Shown piece by piece: positions 1 to 11,000 of a stretch of DNA of 32,455 nucleotides. The translations under genes and the position numbers were made by a program. The stretch comes from Flavobacteriales bacterium. Lineage in GTDB: Bacteria; Bacteroidota; Bacteroidia; Flavobacteriales_D; Parvicellaceae. The first letter of the stretch is position 1; each line of letters starts with the position of its first letter. The notes beneath the pieces were generated by a model, which had not been told where the DNA came from, did no database searches, and was given only the letters and a program-made list of their open reading frames with translations. Where the stretch lies: assembly GCA_020631555.1 (NCBI GenBank), contig JAHDGY010000024.1, positions 1 to 32,455 on the forward strand, written 5' to 3'.

Positions 1-102
1 TGAGATATATTGGTCTGTTTGTAACTCATTTATCAGCAACAATATAAAGGATGAATAGAATGAAAAATCAACCAACAACAGAACTTAATCAACAATCTCA
101 AA

Positions 103-636
103 CTACTTTATGTGCGAAGGTCTCCTTTTCTTTTTGTACAACGGCACAGTAGAACAGGGTTCTCCAAACATTATACTCTTTGCAACGGGCTGCAGTTTTT
201 CTATAACCCTAATGTAAGCGCCTTTTGGAATCAATTTGTTGCTACACCCCTTGATTATAACTGGCTTGTCTGCATAATCAGCAACATCCATAGCATCAAT
301 TGCGTCGTAAATAAGCTCTGTTTCTAAATCTCCTGCTGTTCCTAGAACTACTTTGGTCGCAAACGGCTCTAAAGAAGAAGCAAGCAACATATAGGCCCAT
401 AATGGAACAATAGCCTCGATAACTTCTTCTACAGCAACAAAAATTCCATCGTACTGCGACCACTCATATTCTTTAACATACTGCCGAAACTCCTTTTCCT
501 TGACAACCATCTCCTGCCAAAGAAAAGGCCTGACGTCAAAAACAGCTCTTGTCCCTTTGGGAACCAGTCGCTCCAAATCCAATTGAACCAAACTACTTTG
601 GGCAACTTTATTAACTATTTGATCTTCTAAGGACAT
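103..636 (-). CDS. DUF2480 family protein
   Basis: A 177-residue soluble protein with no signal peptide or membrane segment. I recognise it as DUF2480, a family that is nearly confined to Bacteroidota and has no established biochemical function. The C-terminus is strongly basic (KKKRRPSHIK). Its start codon abuts the stop of the DUF59-family gene with no intergenic base, so the two are almost certainly co-transcribed and probably translationally coupled. Together with sufE upstream this makes a three-gene minus-strand group. Family members commonly sit at the end of SUF gene clusters, so a supporting role in Fe-S cluster biogenesis is a contextual inference only. The sequence shows no cysteine motif that would bind a cluster. 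The family call is from memory of the sequence type, not from a search. Confidence 0.85.
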   Translation of the reverse strand: MSLEDQIVNKVAQSSLVQLDLERLVPKGTRAVFDVRPFLWQEMVVKEKEFRQYVKEYEWSQYDGIFVAVEEVIEAIVPLWAYMLLASSLEPFATKVVLGTAGDLETELIYDAIDAMDVADYADKPVIIKGCSNKLIPKGAYIRVIEKLQPVAKSIMFGEPCSTVPLYKKKRRPSHIK

Positions 637-960
637 CTAAATAAAGCCTAATTCAAATTTAGCTTCTTCACTCATCATGTCCTTATCCCAGGGCGGATCA
701 AAGACTATATTGACGCGACAAGATTTCACCTCTTCAATACCCTCAATTTTATCCTTTACCTCCTGCGGCATAGATTCAGCAACTGGACAATTTGGAGAAG
801 TCAATGTCATGTCTACCTCAACTTGAAACTCGTCATCAATCCTAACCTCGTAAATCAGGCCAAGCTCAAATATGTCAACCGGAATCTCCGGGTCCTCCAC
901 TGTCTTGAGCACATTGACGATCACGTTTTCTAATTCCTTTTTATCTATCATTAGTTCCAT
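637..960 (-). CDS. SUF-associated DUF59 / MIP18-family Fe-S assembly protein
   Basis: A 107-residue protein with the features of the DUF59 (MIP18/SufT-like) family: an N-terminal DPEIPVDIFELGLIY block at residues 23-37, a TSPNCP motif with the conserved cysteine at residue 58, and a DPPW motif at residues 88-91. Proteins of this family help mature or deliver Fe-S clusters, probably by binding a cluster or its target through the conserved cysteine. It sits 42 bp downstream of sufE and directly abuts the DUF2480 gene, an arrangement familiar from Bacteroidota suf loci. The sufBCDS core genes are not in the window. Translation could also start at Met4, since the first residues are MELMIDKKELE. 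The symbol sufT is sometimes used for related proteins but I have not assigned it. Confidence 0.9.
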   Translation of the reverse strand: MELMIDKKELENVIVNVLKTVEDPEIPVDIFELGLIYEVRIDDEFQVEVDMTLTSPNCPVAESMPQEVKDKIEGIEEVKSCRVNIVFDPPWDKDMMSEEAKFELGFI

Positions 961-1002
961 TGATGCTGCAAAGGTCGAGGTTATTGCAGGATAATCAAAA
1001 TA

Positions 1003-1416
1003 CTACGCCTTTGCAGAAAAAGCAAGCGCATACGCCTTCATTTGTTTCACCATGCTAACAAGTCCATTAGCCCTTGTTGGAGACAAATGCTCCTTCAGCC
1101 CAATTTCATCCAAGAAACCAAGTTTTGAGTTCAAAATCTCGTTCGGTGTTTTTTCGGACAATACACGAACCAACAAAGCAATAATGCCCTTAGTAATGAT
1201 AGCGTTGCTATCGGCCGTAAACTGGACAAGGTTGCCATCATGCGTAGCCCGCAACCAAACCAAGGACTGACAACCCTTAATAATATTCTCTTCAGTTTTG
1301 AACTGCTCTTCTATCAACGGCAAATCCTTTCCAAGTTCGATAATATGCTCATACTTTTCCATCCAGCTCTCGAAGAGACTGAATTCGTCGATGATCTCCT
1401 GTTCCTCTATTGTCAT
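1003..1416 (-). CDS. sufE: Cysteine desulfuration protein SufE
   Basis: A 137-residue cytoplasmic protein matching SufE in length and layout. SufE accepts persulfide sulfur from the cysteine desulfurase SufS and passes it to the SufBCD scaffold. The acceptor cysteine is Cys49 in the motif IIKGCQSLVWL, which is diagnostic for the family. The C-terminal half carries the usual SPTRANGL segment preceding the last helix. It is the first gene of a minus-strand trio (sufE, DUF59 gene, DUF2480). Upstream lie 179 bp without a gene before the amidohydrolase gene, so a promoter is expected there, but I found no exact TAnnTTTG element. The partner genes sufB, sufC, sufD and sufS lie outside the window. 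Confidence 0.93.
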   Translation of the reverse strand: MTIEEQEIIDEFSLFESWMEKYEHIIELGKDLPLIEEQFKTEENIIKGCQSLVWLRATHDGNLVQFTADSNAIITKGIIALLVRVLSEKTPNEILNSKLGFLDEIGLKEHLSPTRANGLVSMVKQMKAYALAFSAKA

Positions 1417-1595
1417 ACGGTAAAATTACAAATCAATACACTCCAATTTGAAAATTGATGGGTGGATTGCGGATCAGGTCGGTTTGGCGACCAGTCAACT
1501 CACCCACAGTATAGGAAAAATGTTAATTCAGGTCAATTATTGAACTTGTGAAACTTCTACAAAGACAACCACAAAACCTCAACTCCATTACCTTA

Positions 1596-2930
1596 TCAAT
1601 CACCTGAAAGCCCGTATTTCTTACGGTACTTCTTGTAGAGCTGAATCTGATGATTGTCTAATAAGATCTTTCGTCCCTGCACAAAAGCTAAAGAGACCTG
1701 GTTAGTTCTCATATCGAGGGCATCACCCGCCGAAACAAACAAAGTAGCATCTAACCCCACCTTAATTGCTCCGATGCGATCATCAACGCCCATCAACTTT
1801 GCCGCATTATATGAAATGGAGGCAATGGCCTGTTCATACGGCAAACCATAAGCAACCGCAGTTCCAGCCCAAAACGGAATATTCCTAGAATTCATTTGCT
1901 CCATACCCCCAGAGCTTTCCAAACAGAATGAAACTCCAGCTTTATAAAGCAGGTTAGGTAATTTGTAGGGCAAATCGATATCCTCTTCGGCTAAATTTGG
2001 TAGCGCATGTACGCGCTTCACCATAACCCCAATATTCTGCGCTTTTAGTATTTGCGTAATTCTCCAAGAATCGTAGCCACCTACTATGGTAAGGCGCTTC
2101 AAATTATGAGCTGCCTTCAACGATGCTACGTCCATTAATTCTCTTACACTATTCGCGTGAACATAAACGGTACTTTCTCCAGCAAAAACACCTCGCATTG
2201 CTTCAAATCGCAAATCCCTTTGGTTGGGCGCTTCTTCATTACAATAAGCCGCCGCGGCACGAAAAAACTCGTCGATCTTGAGTTTTTTCTTCTTGTAACT
2301 TTTTGATTTTTTTAGTTCTCCACGCATGTACCAAGGCCCTGAAAAGCTAAACTCATCTGGCCAACTCACATGAATTCCTTCATCCTGTTTTACTATTGCA
2401 TCCTCCCAATTCCAAGCATCAAAATGCACTATGGAAGAACTTCCGCTTACTAAGTTGCCTCGGGGACATATTTGACCATGCAACACGCCATTTGTTCTAA
2501 CCGTTGGCGTAATTTTCGAATCAGTGTTATATGCAATTATCGAGCGAATATGCGGATTAAACGAACCTATTTCCCAACTATCACGGGTAGCGCGAACAGC
2601 GTCAATTTCTTGCAAACCCAAAGTTGAGTTGACCGCAATAAACCCTGGATAAACATGCTTTCCGGCAATATCAATAACCGTATCGAATTGACTGCGATCA
2701 ACTTTCTCACGACTCAAATCTGACACCAAATTGATTTTACCTGCCGAAAAACCTATTGCAGATTTTTGAATTGCTTTGCCAGTTCCCAAATGAGCAATTC
2801 CATTGACAATTAATATTGACTTTTCCTGCGGATTACCAGGAGTTGGAACTTGCGCGAAAGCACCAAATGAAGAAATAGTGACAAGAACCAATAAAGCTTT
2901 GCAAACCGTCCAATGTTTCAGCCTATTCAT
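1596..2930 (-). CDS. Exported amidohydrolase-superfamily protein lacking the metal-binding HxH
   Basis: A 444-residue protein beginning with a signal peptide (basic MNRLKHWTVCK, a hydrophobic stretch, and an AFAQ cleavage region near residue 27), so it is exported to the periplasm. The rest resembles the imidazolonepropionase-like amidohydrolases, with an N-terminal beta-sandwich segment, then KHVYPGFIAVNSTLG at residues 91-105, and a C-terminal NAAKLMGVDDRIGAIKVGLDATLFV segment split here as NAAKLMGV and IGAIKVGLDATLFV. In typical members PGFID is followed by HxH, which binds the catalytic metal. Here that position reads NST, so metal binding is doubtful; this degenerate version recurs in a Bacteroidota subfamily I recall. 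It begins 27 bp after lepA and may be co-transcribed with it. The substrate is unknown, and a non-enzymatic or altered role is possible. Confidence 0.85.
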   Translation of the reverse strand: MNRLKHWTVCKALLVLVTISSFGAFAQVPTPGNPQEKSILIVNGIAHLGTGKAIQKSAIGFSAGKINLVSDLSREKVDRSQFDTVIDIAGKHVYPGFIAVNSTLGLQEIDAVRATRDSWEIGSFNPHIRSIIAYNTDSKITPTVRTNGVLHGQICPRGNLVSGSSSIVHFDAWNWEDAIVKQDEGIHVSWPDEFSFSGPWYMRGELKKSKSYKKKKLKIDEFFRAAAAYCNEEAPNQRDLRFEAMRGVFAGESTVYVHANSVRELMDVASLKAAHNLKRLTIVGGYDSWRITQILKAQNIGVMVKRVHALPNLAEEDIDLPYKLPNLLYKAGVSFCLESSGGMEQMNSRNIPFWAGTAVAYGLPYEQAIASISYNAAKLMGVDDRIGAIKVGLDATLFVSAGDALDMRTNQVSLAFVQGRKILLDNHQIQLYKKYRKKYGLSGD

Positions 2931-2957
2931 GACACTAAGTTAATCCAAAAAATTGGT

Positions 2958-4751
2958 TTAACTGTCCAGTTTCAAGACCGCTAAAAAGGCTTCCTGAGGA
3001 ATCTCTACACGACCGACTTGACGCATACGCTTCTTTCCTTGCTTCTGCTTTTCAAGTAATTTTCGTTTTCGAGTAATATCTCCACCGTAACATTTTGCGG
3101 TTACATCTTTTCTAAGCGCTTTGATTGTTTCCCTGGCAATGATTTTGGAACCAATAGCCGCCTGAACCGGAATCTCAAATTGCTGACGCGGAATCAATTC
3201 CTTCAATTTCAAACAAATCTTTTTACCAAGATCAAAAGCATTGCTTCTGTGAACCAAGGCAGAAAGCGCGTCCACTTGTTCAGCATTGAGCATCAAATCC
3301 AACTTGATCAGATCCGAACGTTTGTATCCAATTGGAAAATAATCAAAAGAAGCATAGCCTTTCGACACCGATTTAAGTCGATCGTAGAAATCAAAAACGA
3401 TTTCGGCTAATGGCATTTCAAAAGTAATTTCAACTCGATCCTGAGTCAAATACACCTGATTAGTCAATTCCCCGCGTTTCTCAATACACAGGGTCATGAT
3501 CGCTCCAACATAATTGGATTTGGTAATCACCTGAGCCTTGATAAAAGGCTCTTCGATGTAATCAACTTTCGATGGATCAGGCAATTCAGAAGGGTTATTA
3601 ACAATGGTTTTTTCGGTATCTTTTTTCAAGTAGGCAAAGTACGACACGTTAGGAACCGTAGTAATCACCATCATATTGAATTCCCGTTCCAATCGCTCCT
3701 GAATAATTTCCATGTGCAACATCCCTAAGAACCCGCAACGGAATCCAAAACCTAAGGCAGCAGACGATTCGGGTTCGAAAACCAAAGAAGCATCATTAAG
3801 CTGCAATTTCTCCATCGAGTTTCTCAACTCTTCAAAGTCGTCGGTATCTACCGGATATATTCCAGCGAAAACCATCGGTTTTACATCTTCAAAACCTTGC
3901 ACTGCCTCATCACAAGGCCGTTTTACATGCGTTAACGTATCCCCAACTTTAACCTCTTTCGCATCCTTAATCCCTGATATGAGGTAACCAACATCTCCAG
4001 TAGAAACTTCTTTCTGCGGATCAAGATCCATTTTCAGCACTCCAATCTCATCTGCGAAATAACTCTCGTCGGTGCTCATATATTTAACCTGATCGCCTTT
4101 TCTAAGTTTACCATTCAGGATTCGATAGTAGGCAATAATTCCACGAAAAGAATTATACACGGAATCGAAAATCATGGCCTGTAAAGGCGCCTCAGGATCT
4201 CCTTCAGGTGGCTTAATTCTGTTTACGATAGCCTCCAAAATATTTTCAACTCCCAAACCCGTTTTACCACTGGCAGGAATAATATCTTCATCCTTACAAC
4301 CGATAAGCTCAATAATCTGGTCTTTCACCTCCTCGGGCATTGCCCCGGGCAAGTCCATTTTATTTAAAATTGGAATAATCTCTAAATCGTGCTCAAGCGC
4401 CAAATACAGATTTGAAATTGTCTGCGCTTCAATCCCTTGCGACGCATCCACAATCAACAATGCTCCTTCACAAGCCGCAATCGACCGAGAAACTTCGTAA
4501 GAAAAATCAACGTGTCCCGGGGTGTCAATCAAATTAAGAATGTAATCTTCTCCCTCGTGCTTGTAATTCATTTGGATGGCATGACTCTTTATGGTAATGC
4601 CTCTTTCTCGTTCCAAATCCATATCGTCGAGCGCCTGATCTTTCATGTCACGATCTGAAATGGTACCAGTCGTTTGTAACAACCTATCTGCCAAGGTGCT
4701 CTTACCATGGTCAATATGTGCAATAATGCAGAAATTTCGAATATTCTTCAT
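2958..4751 (-). CDS. lepA: Elongation factor 4 (LepA), ribosome-associated GTPase
   Basis: A 597-residue translational GTPase. The G-domain motifs are all present: AHIDHGKST at residues 11-19, DTPGH at 76-80 and NKMD at 130-133. These are followed by EF-G-like domains and the LepA-specific C-terminal basic region with [20 protein letters not shown]. LepA acts on stalled or assembling ribosomes and may back-translocate them. The start is set at 4751 because [16 protein letters not shown] is the family N-terminus and gives the normal length (about 600). A start 57 bp further upstream is open but would encode an odd hydrophobic leader and lies upstream of the promoter at 4773-4801. The leader is therefore short. 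The amidohydrolase gene follows 27 bp downstream. Confidence 0.97.
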   Translation of the reverse strand: MKNIRNFCIIAHIDHGKSTLADRLLQTTGTISDRDMKDQALDDMDLERERGITIKSHAIQMNYKHEGEDYILNLIDTPGHVDFSYEVSRSIAACEGALLIVDASQGIEAQTISNLYLALEHDLEIIPILNKMDLPGAMPEEVKDQIIELIGCKDEDIIPASGKTGLGVENILEAIVNRIKPPEGDPEAPLQAMIFDSVYNSFRGIIAYYRILNGKLRKGDQVKYMSTDESYFADEIGVLKMDLDPQKEVSTGDVGYLISGIKDAKEVKVGDTLTHVKRPCDEAVQGFEDVKPMVFAGIYPVDTDDFEELRNSMEKLQLNDASLVFEPESSAALGFGFRCGFLGMLHMEIIQERLEREFNMMVITTVPNVSYFAYLKKDTEKTIVNNPSELPDPSKVDYIEEPFIKAQVITKSNYVGAIMTLCIEKRGELTNQVYLTQDRVEITFEMPLAEIVFDFYDRLKSVSKGYASFDYFPIGYKRSDLIKLDLMLNAEQVDALSALVHRSNAFDLGKKICLKLKELIPRQQFEIPVQAAIGSKIIARETIKALRKDVTAKCYGGDITRKRKLLEKQKQGKKRMRQVGRVEIPQEAFLAVLKLDS

Positions 4752-4772
4752 CCTCTGAATTACAATGAGCTG

Positions 4773-4801
4773 CAAAAGTACAAGAATATGTGACCAGCAA
4801 A
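4773..4801 (-). promoter_or_regulatory. Bacteroidetes-type promoter of lepA
   Basis: On the minus strand a TTTG (complement of 4798-4801) is followed after 17 bp by TACTTTTG (complement of 4773-4780). The second element matches the Bacteroidetes -7 consensus TAnnTTTG exactly, and the first matches the -33 TTTG. The element ends 21 bp upstream of the lepA ATG at 4751, which gives a very short leader and argues against any start upstream of it. Confidence 0.65.
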
Positions 4802-5041
4802 TAATCACTAATCCCTGATTTTTTTGATCTAAACTATTTTAGGCTTTATCCGATCGACTTTTTATTTAATCCAATAATCAGCTCTTTAAATTACAATTCG
4901 AAGTGCAGAACCTGCATAATAGCATACTTCTAATCACGGGCATATTGTTAACTTCGTGCTGATATTTAGTGTGGGATTGTTCCTGTTATTGCTCATCGCT
5001 TGTGTCCATTCCCATAAATTTCAATTTTACTGAAAGCATAA
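4802..5041. other. Divergent intergenic region, lepA / giant adhesin
   Basis: About 240 bp of AT-rich DNA between the lepA promoter and the adhesin start. I see no gene, RNA or convincing hairpin. The promoter of the adhesin operon should be here on the plus strand. The nearest candidates to TAnnTTTG are TAAATTTC close to the start codon and TATTTTAG further upstream, each with one mismatch and neither with a well-spaced TTG. No promoter is called. Confidence 0.5.
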
Positions 5042-8000
5042 ATGAGAAAATTTTTACCTGTTGCCGGATTGCTGGCTTTCGTATGTTTTACTAACGTTCA
5101 AGCCCAAATATCACCAGTGAAGATCACACCAAAAATTCTGCCGCAAGTGCAGAAATTGCAGCTTTTGGAGAATGAAAATTTATTTCGAGGTCCAGCACAA
5201 ACTTGTGTCGATGGCAACGACTCACTTAAGGTTGAAATTGTTTCGGATAGCAATTACAACGGAACGGACTTAAAGTGTGCAGGATCATGTTCAGGTTTTT
5301 TTAGCCTTAAGGTTCAACACGGTTCGGGAAACTATTCCTATTCATGGAGCGGAACATCAAATGGTACATCAACCACCAATTCAAAATTTGAGCAAGTCTG
5401 CGACCAGTTATCTATAACGGTTGTCGTAAGAGACAATGTAACAGGGATTGAATGTGTTGCTGGTCACAACCTAAGCGCACCATTCGAAATGAGTCCCTCC
5501 AGCTTTTCAACCACTCCCCCTACTTGTAAATCATCATGCGATGGGTCTGCACAATACAATATTTTTGGAGGAACGCATCCATATAAATACAATTGGTCCA
5601 ACGGAGAAAACACAAAAAATGCAAATTCTTTGTGCTTCGGAACTACTACTCTCACAATTACAGATGATAATGGATGCACCTTCGACACCTCCGTAGTTCT
5701 AGTGGCCCCTCCAGCTATGGACGATGGAGAAACAGTGCAATCTCCGATTTGTAATGGTACTTCAACTGGCTATATAACTTTAAAGCCGAACAGCGGTGAC
5801 GGTGGTCCTTACACTTACGACTGGGTTAATCCAGCGCTTGCTCCGTCCACCAGCAATGATTCGGTAGGAGGATTAGCCGCAGGAGATTACAGCGTTGTAA
5901 TTACCGATGGAAGCGGTTGTGTTTCTGACACATTCAAATACAGTCTAATAAATCCTGCCGACCTAACTATCTCAATTGTTGAGCAAGTCGATCCGGTTTG
6001 TCTTTCCAATTGCGTTGGTAAATTTTCCGTCGACGCCAATGGCGGAACAGGTAATTACACTTACGCATGGTTTCAGGGAACCTTTGGCTCGGGCACTGTA
6101 ATTCCTGGACTTAATGACTCAACATCTGACAATACCCTATGTGGTCAAACGGATTATTTTGTTGTGGTGACCGACGCCGCCGGATGCGCAGACAGCATTC
6201 AATTTTCCCAATTAAATGCTAATCCGGCAATTACGATTACACCCGTTACAGTAACCCAGCGCAGCTGCCCAGACGTTGAAGACGGGGCAATTGATATTAC
6301 ACCGACAGGTGGAGCAGGAAGCTCGTCATCAGACTACACTTATACTTGGACAGGCTTGTCCTTCTCATCCTCCAGTGATGACATTTCAGGTCTTGCCTCA
6401 GACACGTACAGTCTTAATGTTGCGGACGGAACTGGTTGTGAATTTGACACAACGATCACGATCAACAACCTTGACTCAATCTTCTTTAATGCCAGCATTA
6501 CCAATATAACTTGCACCGGCAAAAAAGATGGAGCAATTGACAATTCCCCCACAGGAGGAAATGGCGGATTGGTGCTTGATTGGAGTAGTTGTTCAACAAC
6601 CGGAATCGTACCTGGTGTCGAAGATCAAAGCGGTTTAGAACCGGGAACTTATTGCGCAACTATTACGGACTCCAAAGGTTGTAAAAAAGACACCTCCTAC
6701 ATCTTTATTGACCTACCATCAATTGGAATTTCAGCTGTCGTTACTGAAATTTCTTGCAGCGGATCGGGGTGTGACGGAGCAATTGATATTACAGCTTCGA
6801 ATGGCAATGGTTCGTTCACCTACACTTGGGCTACTACAAATGTAGGCAACTCGGTCAACGGTTCAACGAACGAGGATGAAACGGGCTTGTGCGCAGATGA
6901 CTATACAATTTCTGTTACCAATGCAGGATGTACCGTGGATACAACCATTACTCTCGCAGTACCGAATGGACTTAACCTTGACACCTCGGCAAGCCAACCA
7001 AGTTGCTCAGGCGCTGACGGCAAATTAAATGTAACAATTTCAGGCGGCTCAGGAACTTACCCAGTAATTCAATGGTACACCGGATCTTACGACGGAGGGG
7101 CTGGAACACTTTACGCTTCTGGCACAACAGTTAACAATGTACCTGCGGGAACCTACGAACTTTATGTTGAAGACAATGGATCTTGCCGTGATTCCATTGT
7201 GGTTACTTTGACAAGCGAAACGAACCCAACGGTCAGTTCCGTGGACATTAACCCTGGATGTGATGGAGACAACACAGGAACAATAGATGCTACAATTACC
7301 GGGGGGGCTGGACCTTATCAAAACCTAAACTGGACAGGACCAATTTCAGCTGTAGGAGAAGACTTATTCAATGCTCCTGCAGGAACCTACACTTTGACTG
7401 GAAACGACAGCAAAGACTGTCCAATTAGTTATACCACCACGTTAACGGACAACCCTCCAATTGTACTATCTTCTTTTACGATTATAGACCAGCAATGTGC
7501 AAACCAAGGAACAGGTGGAATTCAAGTGAATATATCCGGCGGAGTAGTATCGTCATCCTACAGCTACAATTGGGCAGGACCAAATGGATACACGAGTTCT
7601 AGCCAAAACCTAACTGGAATTAATGATGAGACGTATTGTCTAACCGTTACCGATGACAACTTGTGTCAATACGACACCTGTTTCACAATTGCTGCAGCAA
7701 CCCCTATTGTTATTACAACAGCTTCGAGCGATCCTGCCTGTGGATTATCCGACGGAGAGGTATCTGCAAGCGCTACAGGTGGAGCCTCAACTACTGGAAC
7801 ATATTCCTTTGTTTGGAAAGATGCTGCTCACTCCATCATCGCCGGACAAACTAATGATACACTTTCAAACATCTCGGCAGCATGTTATTGGGTTTTAGTC
7901 TCGGACGACAACAATTGTGTCGACTCCGCCCAAATATGCATTAACGACATTAATGGCCCAACCATACAACTAGACTCAACGCGCAACGCCTTATGTAATG

Positions 8001-11000
8001 GCATTTGTACCGGATTAATTCATACTTCAACAACAGTAAATATGGCTCCTTTAACGCTAATTTGGACTACCACACCAAGCTCCTACACAGGCCCAACAAA
8101 CGTTGACGACATCAACAATCTTTGCGGCGGAACCTACGCCTTAACCGCAACTGACGGAGCAGGTTGTCAATCCGTATTGTCCGTAGTGATTAACGAACCA
8201 AATGCAATCGACCCTAACATTGCAATTACACAACCAACATGTTTTGGCCAAAATGGAATTATAAAAACATACGCCTCAGGAGGAACCGCCCCGTACACCT
8301 ACGATTGGAACAATGATGGCACTGGAGATTATAATGATCCGGATAGTCTAATTGGATCCGACGGCACATACAATCTTTCTATCAGTGATTCAATGGGCTG
8401 CACACATACTGCAACAGCAACAATCACTGAACCAACTCAAATTACAGCACAAACGGGCATCGTGCTTTCAGATTGTGGAAGCAATGGTGGGGCAGCAGCC
8501 ATTTCCAATATTGCCGGTGGCACTGTAAGCAGTACGTACAATTTAGCCTGGTTTAACTCTGGAACGACTACTCCTCAACTAGAAAACAAAGACACTTTGG
8601 CCAATCAACCAGCGGGATGTTACGATGTATTGGTATCCGACGACAACAGCTGCTCGGAATTATTTACAGTTTGTATATCAGATTCCGGGACACCAATACT
8701 GTCGAGTGTGATTACGAACGTAACTTGCTTTAAGGGAACCGATGGACAAATTGATTTGAACATTACCGGAGGCAAACAACCAATTGCCTCATTAAGTTGG
8801 AACGGACCAAACGGTTTTGTTGCAAACAACACTAGCGATAGTTTAATAACCGGCTTAAGCGAGGGATACTACAACGTATTGGTAACCGATGGAGACGGCT
8901 GTACTGCAACCAGAGTAGATACTGTGGGTCAGGCTGACCAGATAGTGGCAAGTACCGCAATCACGAACCCGAGCTGTGCATCAAAGACAGATGGCGCTAT
9001 TGACATTACCATTGCAAATGCCGCTCTTCCATTAACCTCAGCAACCTGGACGCCTAGCAACAATAATTCTGAAGATGTATCAGGACTCGCTGCCGGACAA
9101 CATTGTGTAAAAATTGTTGACGCGAATGGCTGTGCATTGGATACTTGCTTCAACCTACACGACCCTGCACCGATTGCTCTTATCACGGGAGCCACAACGT
9201 CTGGATGCGGAAGCAGTACAGGTCAAGCTTCGGTAATCCCTTCAGGAGGCAACGCAACGAGCGCCTCAGACTATACTTATCTTTGGACCGGAGGAACCCC
9301 AAACAATACACAAACCATATCCAGTTTGGCCCCTGGACCTTATACGGTTACCGTTACAGATTTAAGTGGATGTTCGCAATCCGGCTCAGTTACGGTTGGA
9401 CAGTCCGATTCAGCTCTAGTTCAGTTTAGTTCTGCTGTGCACGTTTCTTGTCATGGGCAATCTACGGGGGCAATCTACATTAACGTCTCTGGCGGTCAAG
9501 GGCCTTATAATTACGATTGGGATAACGATGGAACTGGTGATAATGATGACGCTCAAGATCTGTTAAGTGCATCAGCTGGTTGTCACAAACTTATAATTAC
9601 AGATGCAAACGGCTGTATCAGCAGGTTTAGTTACTGCCTTACTGAACCAACAGCTCCGCTTGCCGCAACTTCTACAAAAACTAACCTAACCTGTTTCAAT
9701 GACCATACTGGTTCAATCGATTTATCTGTAACGGGAGGAACAACAGGCTACAATTATAATTGGACATATCCAGATGCTAGTACTTCAAACGTAGAAGATG
9801 TTTCTAATGGAACTGCCGGAGCTTACTGTGTAACAATTACCGACAACAATGGGTGTTCACTTACTAGATGTGATACCCTTGTTGAACCAAATACAATTCT
9901 GATGATTCCGACAGTTGTTAACTCAGCTTGTGGAAAAGCCAATGGTTCGATTACTCTAACAACATCGGGCGGGACAGAAGCCAACGATTATGATTACGAA
10001 TGGCGCTATGTTAACGGAGTTCCAGTTCTAGGAAACGGATTAAATACGATTGGCAGTTTGCCAGCCGGAGCTTATACCATTTATGCGACAGACGATAACG
10101 GGTGTAAGGATTCGTTAAAAGTTGCCCTATCAGATTCCACAGGACCAACGACCACTTCAAATTCAACGGATGTTAAATGTTTTGGTGATCCGACGGGAAG
10201 CATCACTGTTTCTGCTTCCGGACAAGGCCCACCTTTCATCTTTGACTGGTTCAATTCTGTAACTCCGGATCCAGGAAATACAGCAACAGTATCTGGACTT
10301 GGCGCCGGGATCTACACTATGGTTGTAGAAGACACACTTGGCTGTAAAGCAACTCTAATCGATACTATCTTCGGGCCCGACGCTCCTTTAGCACTAGCCT
10401 CAATTACCAAGAATTTAACCTGTCACAACGATACCACTGGAGAAATAGACGTTACGATTACAGGCGGCTCAGCACCATACACGATTCAATGGAGCGGCCC
10501 AAATAGCTTTAATTCTTCAGCGATGGACATTACGAATCTTTTCGCCGGAAAATATGCCTACGCGGTTATGGACTCAAACAAGTGTACAATTTCAGACACA
10601 ATTACGATCGCACAACCTGATGCTATGCAACTAGACACCACAATTGTTCAGCCAACATGCGGACAATCCAATGGTTCGGCAAGCGTTTCAGTTACTGGCG
10701 GCACACCTGGCTATACTTACGTTTGGGCTAATAGCTCCGCTTCCGTTATTGGACTTACTAATTCAGTAAATAATTTGGCCAGTGGAAATTATGGACTAGT
10801 AGTCATCGATTCCAAAAATTGCAGTACGACCGTAGCCATTCCGTTGTCCAATAGCAACGGTCCAACGGTAGACACGGCGATTACGCACGTAGCCTGTCAC
10901 GGCGATTCAACTGGAGCAATTAACATTACGGTTGGAGGAACAACCAATTTTTCCGTTAATTGGGTTTTTCTGGGAGGAACATCCTCAGATGAAGACTTGA

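Noticed and set aside
61-150. Short plus-strand frame starting MKNQPTTELNQ
   Set aside because: It is only 29 codons, overlaps the DUF2480 gene on the opposite strand and resembles nothing known.
4752-4808. Longer LepA start adding 19 hydrophobic residues
   Set aside because: The additional residues have no counterpart in the family, and the segment includes the promoter at 4773-4801.
6276-6509. Second reading frame of 77 codons within the adhesin gene
   Set aside because: It is a shadow of the SprB repeats; the repeat motifs are all in the main frame.
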